This document shows, piece by piece, positions 1 through 9,176 of a stretch of 64,000 bases of DNA. The notes under the pieces are model-generated. The model saw nothing but the letters and a program-made list of their open reading frames with translations, had not been told where the DNA came from and did not search any database. The position numbers and the translations under genes are program-made. The DNA lies in NCBI GenBank assembly GCA_963728655.1, contig CAVSLD010000002.1:744001-808000 (forward strand). The letters are read 5' to 3'. Within the stretch, counting starts at the first letter, position 1. Each line of letters begins with the position of its first letter. Source of the stretch: Iamia sp963728655 (lineage in GTDB: Bacteria > Actinomycetota > Acidimicrobiia > Acidimicrobiales > Iamiaceae).

Positions 1-568
1 CGGTCTCGGCCGCCACCGCCTCCCGGGTGATGACCTCGGGGGCCTCGAAGGGCACGACGATCGTGCCGGCGGCGCGGTCGGCCACGCCCCGGCGCAGCGG
101 CGCGGTGGCGATCGAGAGGAAGGATCCGGCGGCCACGGCGATGACGATGCCGCCGAGGACCAGGCCCTCACCGGAGTCGACCATGACCGACAGGGCCATG
201 GGGGTGACCACCACGGCCAGGGTGCCCACGGTGGTGAGGGCACCGCGCAGCCAGGCCGTGACCTGGTCGATGACGGGGCGGCCCACCTCGGCCACCCGCA
301 GACCGGTGGCCAGCTTCCCCGGCGTGGCCCGGAGCTGGAGCACGAACAGGGCCTCGTAGGCGGTGAGGGCGGCGAAGCCCACCACCAGGCGGCCGAGGAG
401 GCGGTCGCCGGGGACGACGCGGAAGACGACCCAGAGGACGAGGAGGTCGAGCGCCAGGTCGATGAGCCGGGCCCAGATCCGGCGCCCCAACGGGGCGGCG
501 AGGGGGACCGGCGTGGGTCGGACCCAGCCGGTCGGGGCCGACCAGGGGGAGCCGAGGGGTGCGGTCAG
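1..568 (-). CDS. RDD family membrane protein (C-terminus beyond window)
   Basis: The minus frame reads LGSPWSAP...GRRIWARLIDLALDLLVLW, which holds the Arg and two Asp features (RLIDLALD) that name the RDD family. Further hydrophobic helices follow (around VVGFAALTAYEALFVLQL, GALTTVGTLAVVVTPMAL and LGGIVIAVAAGSFL). The RDD family is integral membrane and its substrates are mostly unknown; some members are linked to ion exchange. The frame stays open to base 1, so the C-terminus lies outside. Just upstream is the citrate synthase stop. The only in-frame start before the conserved part is a CTG overlapping that TGA; a downstream TTG is the alternative, so the N-terminus is uncertain. The overlap suggests translational coupling to gltA. 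Confidence 0.75.
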   Translation of the reverse strand, partial: MTAPLGSPWSAPTGWVRPTPVPLAAPLGRRIWARLIDLALDLLVLWVVFRVVPGDRLLGRLVVGFAALTAYEALFVLQLRATPGKLATGLRVAEVGRPVIDQVTAWLRGALTTVGTLAVVVTPMALSVMVDSGEGLVLGGIVIAVAAGSFLSIATAPLRRGVADRAAGTIVVPFEAPEVITREAVAAET

Positions 569-1833
569 CGGTCGTCCATCTCGACGTAGGACCGCTCACC
601 GGCGCCGACGTAGAGCTGGCGGGGGCGGGCGATCTTCTGGTCCTGCTCCATGAGCTCCTTCCAGTGCGCCAGCCAGCCCGACATGCGGGGGATGGCGAAC
701 AGGACGGTGAACATCTCCGTGGGGAAGCCCATGGCCTGGTAGATGAGCCCGGAGTAGAAGTCGACGTTGGGGTAGAGCTTGCGGCTCTTGAAGTAGTCGT
801 CGGACAGCGCCACGTCCTCGAGCTTGAGGGCGATGTCGAGGAGGGGGTTCTTGCCGGTCACGGCGAAGACCTCGTCGGCGGTCTGCTTGATGATGCGGGC
901 CCGCGGGTCGTAGTTCTTGTAGACGCGGTGGCCGAAGCCCATGAGCTTCTCGTCGCCGTTCTTGACCCCCTCGACGAACGCGTTGACGTTGTCGATGCTG
1001 CCGATGCGGTTGAGCATCCGGATGACGGCCTCGTTGGCGCCGCCGTGGCGGGGGCCGTAGAGCGCGGCGGCCGCACCGGCGGCCGAGGAGTAGGGGTCCG
1101 AGTTGGACGAGGCGATCATCCGCATGGTGGCGGTGCCGCAGTTGAGCTCGTGGTCGGCGTGGAGGATGAACAGCGTGTCGAGGGCGTGGGCCAGGGCGTA
1201 GTTGGCGTCGTAGCGGGGCTCGGCGATCTTCCACATCATCGACAGGAAGTTGGCCGTGAACCCGAGCGAGTTGTCGGGGTAGACGAAGGGCTGGCCCACC
1301 GAGAACCGGTGGCAGGCCGCGGCCAGGGTGGGCATCTTGGCGATGAGCCGCACCGTCTGGCGGTAGCGGTTGTCCTCGTCCTCGATCTCCTTGGCGTTGG
1401 GGTAGAAGGTCGACAGGGCGGCGATGGCGGACACGAGCATGCCCATCGGGTGGGCGTCGTGGTGGAAGCCCTCGAGGAAGCGCTTGCGCACGTTCTCGTG
1501 GATGAACGTGTGGTACGTGATGTCGTGGACCCACTCGGCGAACTGGTCCTCGGTGGGCAGCTCGCCGAAGATCAGCAGGTAGGCGACCTCCAGGTAGGAG
1601 GACTTCTCGGCCAGCTCCTCGATCGGGTAGCCGCGGTAGCGGAGGATGCCGTTCTCGCCGTCGATCTCGGTGATGGCCGACGAGGTGGCTGCCGTCTGGG
1701 TGTACGCCGGGTCGTAGAACCAGGTGTTGCCCATCAGCTTCTTCCACTGCGACGAGTCGACGCCGCCGTCCACGATGGGGATCTCGATCGACTCCCCGCT
1801 GCGGTTGTCGGTGATCGTCACGCTCTCGGCCAC
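565..1833 (-). CDS. gltA: citrate synthase (type II)
   Basis: Condenses oxaloacetate and acetyl-CoA to citrate, the entry step of the TCA cycle, in the cytoplasm. The 422-aa length is usual for the bacterial hexameric type. Catalytic and substrate-binding signatures are visible: His in HADHELN near residue 228, GPRHGGAN near 261-267, GFGHRVY near 300-305, and Asp in NVDFYSG near 358. Start is GTG, with an AGGA about 8 nt upstream, within GAGCGAGGACCAGCGC. Its stop overlaps the beginning of the downstream RDD frame. No sign of damage. Confidence 0.97.
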   Translation of the reverse strand: MAESVTITDNRSGESIEIPIVDGGVDSSQWKKLMGNTWFYDPAYTQTAATSSAITEIDGENGILRYRGYPIEELAEKSSYLEVAYLLIFGELPTEDQFAEWVHDITYHTFIHENVRKRFLEGFHHDAHPMGMLVSAIAALSTFYPNAKEIEDEDNRYRQTVRLIAKMPTLAAACHRFSVGQPFVYPDNSLGFTANFLSMMWKIAEPRYDANYALAHALDTLFILHADHELNCGTATMRMIASSNSDPYSSAAGAAAALYGPRHGGANEAVIRMLNRIGSIDNVNAFVEGVKNGDEKLMGFGHRVYKNYDPRARIIKQTADEVFAVTGKNPLLDIALKLEDVALSDDYFKSRKLYPNVDFYSGLIYQAMGFPTEMFTVLFAIPRMSGWLAHWKELMEQDQKIARPRQLYVGAGERSYVEMDDR

Positions 1834-1945
1834 GCGCTGGTCCTCGCTCTCGTCTGGTGCCCGCCCAATCTAGAGGGCGGGCCGCAGGGCCGTGGCCCGC
1901 GCCGTCCACAGATCCGCAGCCGTCCGCCGCCCGTCCAGGCGGGCG

Positions 1946-2893
1946 TCAGGTGGCGGTCGCGCCCCGGTCCGCCTCGGTGTCGAGGACCCGCAGCCCCGGA
2001 CGTCCCGGGGCCTCGGCCGCAAGGAGGGCGCGGACCCCGTCGGTGACGGCCCGGGCCGGTGCGCTGGGCCGGGTGCGGCGGCTTGTGACCAGTCCGACGG
2101 TGCGGGGCCCGAGCCCGGTGATCTCGATGCGACGCCAGCCCTCGGGCGGGTCCATGGGCGCCGCCGTGGCGGGGAGCACGGCCGCCCCGAAGCCCTCCTG
2201 GGAGAGGGCGGCGAGGGCGCGCATGCCGTCGACCTCGGCCAGGGCGACCAGCTCGACCCCGGCCCGGGAGGCGGCCGCGTCGAGGTCGTCGCGGAAGGCG
2301 GTGCCGGGCGGCTCCAGCAGCAGCGGGTACCGGGACAGGTCGGCCAGGCGGATGCGGCCCTGGGTGCGCCGGGCGAGGGGGTGGCCGGGCGGGGCCAGCA
2401 CCACGCGGTCCTCCTCGAAGAGGGGGAGGGCCACCAGGTCGGGGTCGGTGACCGGCAGGTTGACCACCGCGGCGTCGAGGGTGCCCGCCACCACCTGGGG
2501 CAGCAGCGAGGTGGTGGTGGCGTCGACGATCACCAGGTGCACGCCGGGGTGGGCCTCGGCGGTCACCGGGATGAGCAGCGGCAGCACCCACGCCCCGACC
2601 GTGCCGATCATCCCCAGGCGGACCCGGCCGGTGAGGCTCCCGGCGTGGGCGGCCAGGTCGGCGACCACCGCGTCGAGCTCCACCTGGATGCGACGGGCCC
2701 GCTCGACCACCAGGCGGCCCTCCTCGGTGAGCTCGCCGGTGGCCCGGTCGACGAGGGACACGTCCAGCTCGCGCTCGAGGTTGGCCACGTGGCTCGACAC
2801 GTTGGACTGCACGGTGTGCAGGGCGCGCGCCGCGGCCGAGAAGGAGCGGTGGTCGGCCACCGCGGCGAGCGACGCCAGCTGCCGGAGGTCCAC
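1946..2893 (-). CDS. LysR-family transcriptional regulator
   Basis: A 315-aa protein with an N-terminal winged HTH (about residues 1-60; FSAAARALHTVQSNVSSHVANLE is the recognition region) and a C-terminal periplasmic-binding-like effector domain from about residue 90. The length matches the family. It is divergent from the HAD-acyltransferase gene at 2964, the classical arrangement for a LysR regulator and its target, so that gene is a candidate target (inference). Start GTG is preceded by CAGACT ending 6 nt upstream, which resembles the leaderless -10 pattern seen elsewhere in the window. The ligand cannot be told from sequence. Confidence 0.92.
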   Translation of the reverse strand: MDLRQLASLAAVADHRSFSAAARALHTVQSNVSSHVANLERELDVSLVDRATGELTEEGRLVVERARRIQVELDAVVADLAAHAGSLTGRVRLGMIGTVGAWVLPLLIPVTAEAHPGVHLVIVDATTTSLLPQVVAGTLDAAVVNLPVTDPDLVALPLFEEDRVVLAPPGHPLARRTQGRIRLADLSRYPLLLEPPGTAFRDDLDAAASRAGVELVALAEVDGMRALAALSQEGFGAAVLPATAAPMDPPEGWRRIEITGLGPRTVGLVTSRRTRPSAPARAVTDGVRALLAAEAPGRPGLRVLDTEADRGATAT

Positions 2894-2951
2894 GGCCGCA
2901 GTCTGGCAGGGGTGGCCGGACCGGGCCCGGGCCGGCGCTCCACGTCGTCAC

Positions 2952-2957
2952 TACGCT
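2952..2957 (+). promoter_or_regulatory. putative leaderless -10 box (TACGCT)
   Basis: TACGCT ends 6 nt before the GTG start of the HAD-acyltransferase gene, with no Shine-Dalgarno sequence between. This is the spacing expected for a transcript that begins at the start codon, and it supports the GTG at 2964 as the true start. Confidence 0.5.
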
Positions 2958-2963
2958 CGGCCC

Positions 2964-4385
2964 GTGCCCGCCCGCCGCCCCGCCGCCTTCTTCGACCTCG
3001 ACCGCACCCTGCTCCGGGGGGCCAGCGGTCCGGTCATCACCGAGGCCCTGCGCGCCGCCGGGGTGGTGCCCGACCGCACCCTCCCGGGCGAGGGGCTCGT
3101 CTACAAGGTCTTCGACGTGGTCGGCGAGACCATCCCGTCGATGGTCCTCACCCGGCAGATGGCCCGGGTCGCCTCCGGGTGGGACCGGGCTGCGGTGCAG
3201 GAGGCGGGCGAGGTCGTGGCCCAGCGCCTGGCCGACCACGTCCTGCCCTTCGCCCGGTTGCTCATCGCCCAGCACCAGGCCGAGGGGCGACCGGTGGTCA
3301 TGGCCACCACCTCCCCGTTCGACCTGGTCTGCCCGCTGGCCGACGCCCTCGGCATCGACGACGTGATCGCCACCCGGTACGGCGAGCGCGACGGCGCCTA
3401 CGACGGCACCGTCGACGGCCACTTCGTCTGGGGCCCGGGCAAGCTGGCGGCCGTCCGCGACTGGGCCGCCGCCCACGCGGTCGACGTGGCCGCCAGCTGG
3501 GCCTACTCCGACAGCGTCTACGACGTCCCCCTGCTCGCCGCCGTCGCCCACCCGGTGGCGGTGAACCCCGACCCCCGACTGCGGGTGGTGGCCGCCCTGC
3601 GGCGCTGGCCGAGCCAGCACTTCGACGTGCCCGCCGGCGTGCCCAAGGTCGCGGGCGTCGAGCCCCAGCAGGTGCTCCAGGCCCTGGCCCTGCCCCAGCT
3701 GTTCCCGTACGTGCGCTTCGACATCGACGGCCTCGAGCACATCCCCACCGACGGCCCCGCCATCCTCGTCGGCAACCACCGCAGCTACTTCGACCCGCTG
3801 ACCATCGGCTTCACCATCGCCAAGGTGGGTCGTCCCCTGCGGTTCCTGGGCAAGAAGGAGGTCTTCGACGCCCCGGTCGTCGGCTCCCTCGTGTCGGCCA
3901 TGGGTGGCATCCGGGTCGACCGGGGCACCGGATCCGACGAGCCGCTGCGGGCCGCGGCCGACGCCCTGGCCGCGGGCGAGGCGGTGGCGATCATGCCCCA
4001 GGGCACCATCCCCCGGGGGCGGGCCTTCTTCGACCCCGAGCTGAAGGGCCGCTGGGGCGCGGCGAAGCTGGCCGCCATGGCCCGGGTGCCGGTGATCCCG
4101 ATCGGCCTCTGGGGCACCGAGCGGGTGTGGCCCCGGAGCGCTCGCTTCCCCGACGTGCTGGCCGTCGCCGACCCGCCGACGGTGCGGGTGCGGGTCGGGC
4201 CACCGGTCGAGCTGAAGTACCGCAGCGCCGATGCCGACACCCGGCGGATCATGGCCGCCATCACCGACCTGCTCCCGGCCGCGGCCCGCCGACCCCACGA
4301 GCCCACGCCCGAGGAGCTGGCCCGCTCGCTGCCCCCCGGCGCCCGCGACGCCGGCGACGACGACCGCCGCCCCGGCGCGGACTGA
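2964..4385 (+). CDS. HAD-family phosphatase fused to 1-acylglycerol-3-phosphate acyltransferase
   Basis: 473 aa. The N-terminal half is a HAD-IB hydrolase with motif I FFDLDRTLL at about residues 9-17. The C-terminal half is a PlsC-type acyltransferase with the HX4D motif in GNHRSYFDPLT near residue 269 and a PQGTI segment in place of the usual FPEGTR. The same fusion is annotated in mycobacteria as SerB/PlsC-like. A likely role is acyl transfer to lysophosphatidate with phosphatase activity on a related intermediate, at the membrane face, but the HAD substrate is unknown. Start GTG was chosen because an upstream TACGCT lies at leaderless spacing and because homology begins immediately after it. 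Confidence 0.88.
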   Translation: MPARRPAAFFDLDRTLLRGASGPVITEALRAAGVVPDRTLPGEGLVYKVFDVVGETIPSMVLTRQMARVASGWDRAAVQEAGEVVAQRLADHVLPFARLLIAQHQAEGRPVVMATTSPFDLVCPLADALGIDDVIATRYGERDGAYDGTVDGHFVWGPGKLAAVRDWAAAHAVDVAASWAYSDSVYDVPLLAAVAHPVAVNPDPRLRVVAALRRWPSQHFDVPAGVPKVAGVEPQQVLQALALPQLFPYVRFDIDGLEHIPTDGPAILVGNHRSYFDPLTIGFTIAKVGRPLRFLGKKEVFDAPVVGSLVSAMGGIRVDRGTGSDEPLRAAADALAAGEAVAIMPQGTIPRGRAFFDPELKGRWGAAKLAAMARVPVIPIGLWGTERVWPRSARFPDVLAVADPPTVRVRVGPPVELKYRSADADTRRIMAAITDLLPAAARRPHEPTPEELARSLPPGARDAGDDDRRPGAD

Positions 4386-4523
4386 CCAGGACGGGCCCGG
4401 CCGGCGACGGTCGGCGAGGGCCCACCCCGGACCGACCCGCGGCGCGGCGGACACCGCCGGGACGGCCGCCGCCGCCCTCCCCACCCTCGCCGGCGGGCCC
4501 TGACCTGGGGCCCGGGGGCGACC

Positions 4524-4546
4524 GGCGGGGTGGGCCCCACCCCGCC
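4524..4546 (+). terminator. hairpin downstream of HAD-acyltransferase gene
   Basis: Perfect 11-bp inverted repeat (GGCGGGGTGGG and its complement) with a 1-nt centre, followed within a few bases by GTGTTTGGTCCT. GC-rich stem and weak T run; a plausible terminator about 140 nt after the stop codon. Confidence 0.5.
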
Positions 4547-4552
4547 CGGTGT

Positions 4553-4581
4553 TTGGTCCTGGCCGTGACCTGGGGTAGAAG
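4553..4581 (+). promoter_or_regulatory. putative promoter (TTGGTC-17-TAGAAG)
   Basis: TTGGTC and TAGAAG are separated by 17 nt, giving a sigma-70-like arrangement. It would leave a 5' leader of about 45 nt before the ATG at 4631. Match to consensus is moderate. Confidence 0.35.
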
Positions 4582-4630
4582 TATGTGACGGTTTGGTGAC
4601 GATCATGTCGCGACCGTCGAGGATCTCGTC

Positions 4631-6236
4631 ATGTCGCCCGCTCCCCGTCGCCCCCGCCCCACGCTCCGTGGCGTGCCGCGCCGCGCCACGGTGGTCGGCG
4701 TGCTCGTGACGGTCCTCGGCCTCGGGGGCGCGGTGGCCGCGACCTACGGCACCGGCGTGGTGCTCGGCAGCCGCCTGGCCCGGGACCCCGCCCCGTCCAC
4801 GGCACCGACCGAGGTCGGCCCGGGCCGGGGTCCCGGGACGTCGCGCCCGGGCGGGCCGGCGTCGGGTTCCTCCCTGCCCGACCGGGTCGAGGACCGCACC
4901 GACCCGGGCTCCCGGGCCCCGGTGCCCGGCACCGACGCCAGCGGGGGCACCGACGGCGGCGCCGCCGACGCCGGGGCCGGCGCCCTCGACGCCACCGCCG
5001 GCCCGTACCGCGCCGTGTGGCCCTACGCGACCTGGGCCGAGGTGCTCGACCACATCGACCGGGGCGACCGCGCCTTCGCCACGCCCGAGGACACCGCGCT
5101 GCGCTTCGCCCGGGAGGTCGCCGGGGCCCTCGAGCCCCGGCTCGGCACCCTGCGGGTCACGCCGGGCGACGCCGTGGTCGAGGTGCTGACCCCCACCGGG
5201 TCCTCGTCGGTCACTCTGGTCCGCCCCGACCTGGGGGCGGGGCGCGAGGCGCCGTGGGGCGTGGTGGCGGCGGGGGGCGACGTCTCCGTCGCCGCCGGGT
5301 CCGCCGGCGCCGACCGGGTCGACGGCCGCGTGGGCGGCGGTCCCGCCGTGGTCGGGCTGCACGACCGCGTGGGCTGGCGCGGCATCGGCGTGGCCGGGGC
5401 CGGGGACCCGACCGTGGTCCGGGTCGAACCCGGCCGGTCGGGCCCCGCAGCCCTCGTCGCCCTCGCCGGCGACCCCCGCGACCCGTCGGCCTTCGCGGTG
5501 ACCCGCGTCGAGGTCGGGCCCGGGGCCACGCCGCCGTCACCCCCGCCCGACGCCCGCACGGCCGCGACCGAGCTGGCCGCCACCGTCGGCGCCGGCGACC
5601 TGACCGGTGCCTGGGCCCGCCTGGGCGACCGGGCCCGGGCCGACGTCTCCGACTGGCGGGGACTGGCGGCCCGGTGGGACGGGCTGAGCGCCGCGACTCG
5701 CCCCGCTCGCGCCCGGGGGCCTCGACCTCACGACCGTGCGCACCGCCGTCGGCATGGTCGACGTCGTCGCCACCAGGACCGAGGCGGGTGTCGGCGCCCA
5801 CGCCCTCGCGTTCGTCGACGAGGGCGGAGCCCGGGCCCTCGCCTCCCTCGAGGACCGACCGGCCTCGTGGACGGCGACCGACGGCTCCCCGCCCGCGCTC
5901 GTCGTGTCCGCCCCCTCGCGGCCGGCGGCCGTCGCCGTCGACGGGCTGCTGCGCGCGGTCGAGCCGATGGCCGACGGCCGGGCGCTCGTGCCGCTCTCGG
6001 ACCTGGCGGCCGGCGCCCACGTGGCGGTGGCCGTGTTCGTCGACGGGCGGGTGGGCGTGGCCGCCACCACCCTCACCACCGACACCATCGAGTCCCTTCC
6101 GGTCGGCCCGCCGCCGACCACGACCACGCCCCCGACGGTGCCGCCGACGAGCGCACCCCCGTCCACCACCGCACCGGGGCGGTCGACCACGACCGTCCCC
6201 GGCCCCCCCGCACCGACCCCGACCCCCGGGGCCTGA
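4631..6236 (+). pseudogene. membrane-anchored exported protein of unknown function, frameshifted
   Basis: No family recognised. The ATG opens a basic N-terminus followed by one hydrophobic segment (VVGVLVTVLGLGGAVAATYGTGVV, roughly residues 20-45), then a long Pro/Gly/Asp-rich linker and an extracytoplasmic domain. Near base 5,690-5,700 the coding signal moves to another frame, which continues through LTTVRTAVGMVDVV and ends in a Pro/Thr-rich tail (TTTTPPTVPPTSAPP...) at 6236. The total length is 3n+1, consistent with one extra base. The tail looks like a cell-wall-spanning linker, yet it is C-terminal here. The shift is either real decay or a sequencing indel; the intact downstream frame argues for an indel or a recent event. 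Confidence 0.6.
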
Positions 6237-6255
6237 CCCCGCCCCGACCGCACGT

Positions 6256-6437
6256 GTCACGAGGTGCCAGGAGGGCGAGCGGATTGCTCCACGGGCGTGG
6301 GTGGGCGACATCGCCGTGGAGCGAGCCCGACCAAGCGACCACGGCACGGCTGTCCGAGCGGAGCGAGGACGACTCGCGGCGACGACGGCCCTACCCGTCG
6401 AGGGTCCAGACACCTCGTGACGTGGCACCTCGTGACC
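6256..6437. repeat. dispersed repeat with inverted GTCACGAGGTGCCA ends, copy A
   Basis: Begins GTCACGAGGTGCCAGGAG and ends with CAGACACCTCGTGACGT followed by a second GGCACCTCGTGACC, so both ends carry the same inverted arm. A related copy lies at 62,678-62,826; the two share the ends and an internal stretch around CGGCGACGACGGCCCT. No coding capacity seen. Resembles a small non-autonomous or REP-like element. Confidence 0.7.
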
Positions 6438-6456
6438 ATCACGGTGGGCGCGGGCC

Positions 6457-6462
6457 TACGCT
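6457..6462 (+). promoter_or_regulatory. putative leaderless -10 box (TACGCT) of aacS
   Basis: TACGCT ends 9 nt before the ATG at 6472 and no Shine-Dalgarno sequence is present, so the transcript probably starts at or next to the start codon. Confidence 0.5.
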
Positions 6463-6471
6463 CGGGCGGGC

Positions 6472-8424
6472 ATGTCTCCTCCCCCCGACCCCGACCGCGG
6501 CGAGGTCCTCTGGGCCCCCTCCGACGACGCCTGGACGGCCACCGCCGCCGGCCGCTTCGCCACCCGCCACGGCCACGACACCTACGCCGCGCTGCACGCC
6601 TGGTCGGTCGCCGACCTCGACCGCTTCTGGGGGGCCGTGGCCGACGACCTCGGCGTCCGCTGGCGCGGCGCGCCGAGCGCGGTCCTGGGGGAGCGACGCA
6701 TGCCGGGTGCGGAGTGGTTCCCCGGCGGCACCCTGAGCTACTCCGAGCACGCCCTCGCGGCGGCCGCCGACCGTCCCGACGACGTCGCCGTGGTGGCCCG
6801 CAGCCAGACCCGGGGAGGGAGCGAGCTCACGTGGGGCGAGCTGGCCTCGCAGGTGGCCCGCTGCGCCGCCGGGCTCCGGCGCCTGGGGGTCGGACCGGGC
6901 GACCGGGTCGCGGCCTACGCCCCCAACGTCCCCGAGACGCTGGTGGCCTTCCTCGCCACCGCCTCGCTGGGGGCGACGTGGTCGAGCTGCGCCCCGGAGT
7001 TCGGCACCCGCTCGGTGATCGACCGACTGGGCCAGGTCGAGCCGGTGGTGCTCCTCGCCGTCGACGGCTACCGCTACGGCACCCGCGCCATCGACCGCAC
7101 CGGCGAGGTGGAGGCCATCCGCGCCGCCCTGCCCAGCCTGCGCCACACCATCACCTTGCGCTACCTGGGCACCGGCGCCAGCGACGGGTGGGCCGAGCTG
7201 CTGGCCGGCCCCGACCCCGGCCCGCCCACCCACGCCGCCGTGCCCTTCGACCACCCCCTCTACGTCCTGTTCAGCTCGGGCACCACCGGGCTGCCCAAGG
7301 CCATCGTCCACGGCCACGGGGGGATCACCCTCGAGCACCTGAAGGTGCTCACCCTCCACCAGGACCTCACCCCTGCCGACCGCTTCTGCTGGTTCACCAC
7401 CACCGGCTGGATGATGTGGAACTACCTGGTGTCGGGGCTGTTGGTGGGGGCCACGATCGTGCTGTTCGACGGTGATCCCGCCCACCCCGACCTGGGGACG
7501 CTGTGGGACCTGGCCGCCGACACCGGCACCACCGTGCTGGGTGCCTCGGCCCCGTTCCTCATGGCCTGCCGCAAGGAGGGCCTGGAGCCGTCGGCGGGGT
7601 CGTTGCGGTGGGTGGGCTCCACCGGGGCCCCGCTCCCGGCCGAGGGCTTCCGCTGGGTCGCCGACGCGGTGGGGGTGCCGGTCTCGTCGATCAGCGGCGG
7701 CACCGACGTCTGCACCGCGTTCCTGGGGACCTCGCCGCTGCTCGCGGTCCGCGCCGGGGAGATCTCCTGCGCGCTGCTCGGCTGCGACGTGGCCGCGGTG
7801 CACCCCGACGGATCCCCCTGCCCGCCGGGCGAGCTCGGGGAGCTGGTCATCCGAGCGCCGATGCCGTCGATGCCGGTCCGCTTCTGGGGTGACACCGACG
7901 GGTCGCGCTACCGCGCCGCCTACTTCGAGGACATCCCCGGGGTCTGGCGCCACGGCGACTGGGTCACCTTCACCGCCGACGGTGCCGCCACCATCACCGG
8001 GCGCTCCGACGCCACCCTCAACCGGGGCGGGGTGCGCCTCGGCACCAGCGACTTCTACGCCGTGGTCGAGGCCCTGCCCGAGGTGGCCGACAGCCTCGTC
8101 GTCCACCTCGAGGGCGACGATGGCGGGGCCGGCGAGCTCATCTTGTTCGTGGCCTTGGCCGAGGGGGCCGACGCCCCCGACGACCTGGGGCGACGGATCG
8201 CGGCGGCGCTGCGCTCCGAGCTGTCACCCCGCCACGTCCCCGATCGCCTCGAGGTCGTGGCCGCCATCCCCCGCACCCTCTCGGGCAAGAAGCTCGAGGT
8301 CCCGGTCAAGCGGATCCTCACCGGTACCCCGGTCGACGACGCGGTGTCCGCCGACGCCCTCACCGACCCGACGAGCATCGCCCCCTTCGCCGCCATGGCC
8401 ACCCGCCGCGCCGGCGACCAGTAG
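6472..8424 (+). CDS. aacS: acetoacetyl-CoA synthetase
   Basis: A 650-aa adenylate-forming ligase that activates acetoacetate to acetoacetyl-CoA with ATP, in the cytoplasm. The family-specific N-terminus (WAPSDDAW..., then FATRHGHDTYAALHAWSV) precedes the AMP-binding core with P-loop SSGTTGLPK near residue 267. The C-terminal lid carries the catalytic Lys segment RTLSGKKLEVPVK near residue 600. Length fits the acetoacetate-CoA ligase family. It stands alone, convergent with the anti-sigma gene, and is likely transcribed from a leaderless promoter. It would feed ketone bodies or polyhydroxyalkanoate intermediates into acyl-CoA metabolism. Confidence 0.94.
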   Translation: MSPPPDPDRGEVLWAPSDDAWTATAAGRFATRHGHDTYAALHAWSVADLDRFWGAVADDLGVRWRGAPSAVLGERRMPGAEWFPGGTLSYSEHALAAAADRPDDVAVVARSQTRGGSELTWGELASQVARCAAGLRRLGVGPGDRVAAYAPNVPETLVAFLATASLGATWSSCAPEFGTRSVIDRLGQVEPVVLLAVDGYRYGTRAIDRTGEVEAIRAALPSLRHTITLRYLGTGASDGWAELLAGPDPGPPTHAAVPFDHPLYVLFSSGTTGLPKAIVHGHGGITLEHLKVLTLHQDLTPADRFCWFTTTGWMMWNYLVSGLLVGATIVLFDGDPAHPDLGTLWDLAADTGTTVLGASAPFLMACRKEGLEPSAGSLRWVGSTGAPLPAEGFRWVADAVGVPVSSISGGTDVCTAFLGTSPLLAVRAGEISCALLGCDVAAVHPDGSPCPPGELGELVIRAPMPSMPVRFWGDTDGSRYRAAYFEDIPGVWRHGDWVTFTADGAATITGRSDATLNRGGVRLGTSDFYAVVEALPEVADSLVVHLEGDDGGAGELILFVALAEGADAPDDLGRRIAAALRSELSPRHVPDRLEVVAAIPRTLSGKKLEVPVKRILTGTPVDDAVSADALTDPTSIAPFAAMATRRAGDQ

Positions 8425-8439
8425 CGACGGGCGGCGAGC

Positions 8440-8460
8440 CCGCTCCGCTCGGCGGAGCGG
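8440..8460. terminator. bidirectional hairpin between convergent genes
   Basis: Perfect 8-bp inverted repeat CCGCTCCG / CGGAGCGG with a CTCGG loop, in the 50-bp gap between the aacS stop and the convergent anti-sigma gene stop. No T tract. Confidence 0.5.
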
Positions 8461-8474
8461 ACGAGGACGGAGAC

Positions 8475-9176
8475 CTACTGCAGAGTCCCGGAGGCGATGA
8501 CGGGGAGGGTGGGCTCCTGGGCCCCGGCGGCGTCCTCGATGGTGACGCCGACGACGTCGACGGGGGTGCCGTCGACGGTGTGGCGCACCTGGCCGTCGGC
8601 GTCGGGGGAGAAGACCCCGGCGGGCTGCATCTCGCCGTCGACCTGGAACCACAGCTCGTAGGTCTTGCCGGTGGGCGGGGCGGCCATGTCGTCGGAGACG
8701 AGGACCGTGCCGCCGTGCGCCTCGGAGACGACCAGGCGCATGGAGCCGGAGTCGCCCGCGGTCATCTCCACCGACCGGGCATCGGGGGCGGCCACGATGG
8801 CGGCGACCTGCTCGGCGCGGTCGGCGCGGTGGTCGGCCTGGAGCACCAGGGCGCCGAGGGCGACGACGACGGCGATGGCGGCGGCGGCCGCGAGGGCCAG
8901 GGGCCAGCTGCGGCGGGGGGCGGCGACGTCGAGGCGGCGACCGCCGGGCGGGACCTGGCGGGTGCGGCTGACCTCGGCCAGCACGCGGGCCCGGAGGTCG
9001 GGGGAGGGGACGACGGCGGTGGCCTGGCCGAGGTGGGCGGCCGCGGCCAGCAGCTCGCGCGCCTCCGCCCTGCAGTCGGCGCACTGGTCGAGGTGGCTCT
9101 CGAAGGCCTCGCGCTCGTCGGCCGGGAGGGCGTCGAGCACGTAGGGCCCGACCAGGGTGTGGGGGTCGGTGATCAC
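8475..9176 (-). CDS. RskA-type anti-sigma factor
   Basis: 233 aa. The N-terminal cytoplasmic zinc-binding anti-sigma domain has the HxxxCxxC signature in HLDQCADC near residues 28-35. A single transmembrane helix (LALAAAAAIAVVVALGALVL, about 95-115) follows, then an extracytoplasmic RskA domain containing YELWFQVDG and PAGVFSPDADG. Its GTG start overlaps the sigma factor stop in a GTGA junction, so the pair is translationally coupled. It is expected to hold the adjacent ECF sigma factor at the membrane and release it on an envelope or redox signal, possibly by regulated proteolysis as for RskA. Confidence 0.9.
   Translation of the reverse strand: MITDPHTLVGPYVLDALPADEREAFESHLDQCADCRAEARELLAAAAHLGQATAVVPSPDLRARVLAEVSRTRQVPPGGRRLDVAAPRRSWPLALAAAAAIAVVVALGALVLQADHRADRAEQVAAIVAAPDARSVEMTAGDSGSMRLVVSEAHGGTVLVSDDMAAPPTGKTYELWFQVDGEMQPAGVFSPDADGQVRHTVDGTPVDVVGVTIEDAAGAQEPTLPVIASGTLQ

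Noticed and set aside
1818..4484. 888-codon minus frame over LysR and HAD-acyltransferase genes
   Set aside because: Gly/Arg/Pro-rich antisense shadow produced by GC3 bias; the two real genes explain the sequence.
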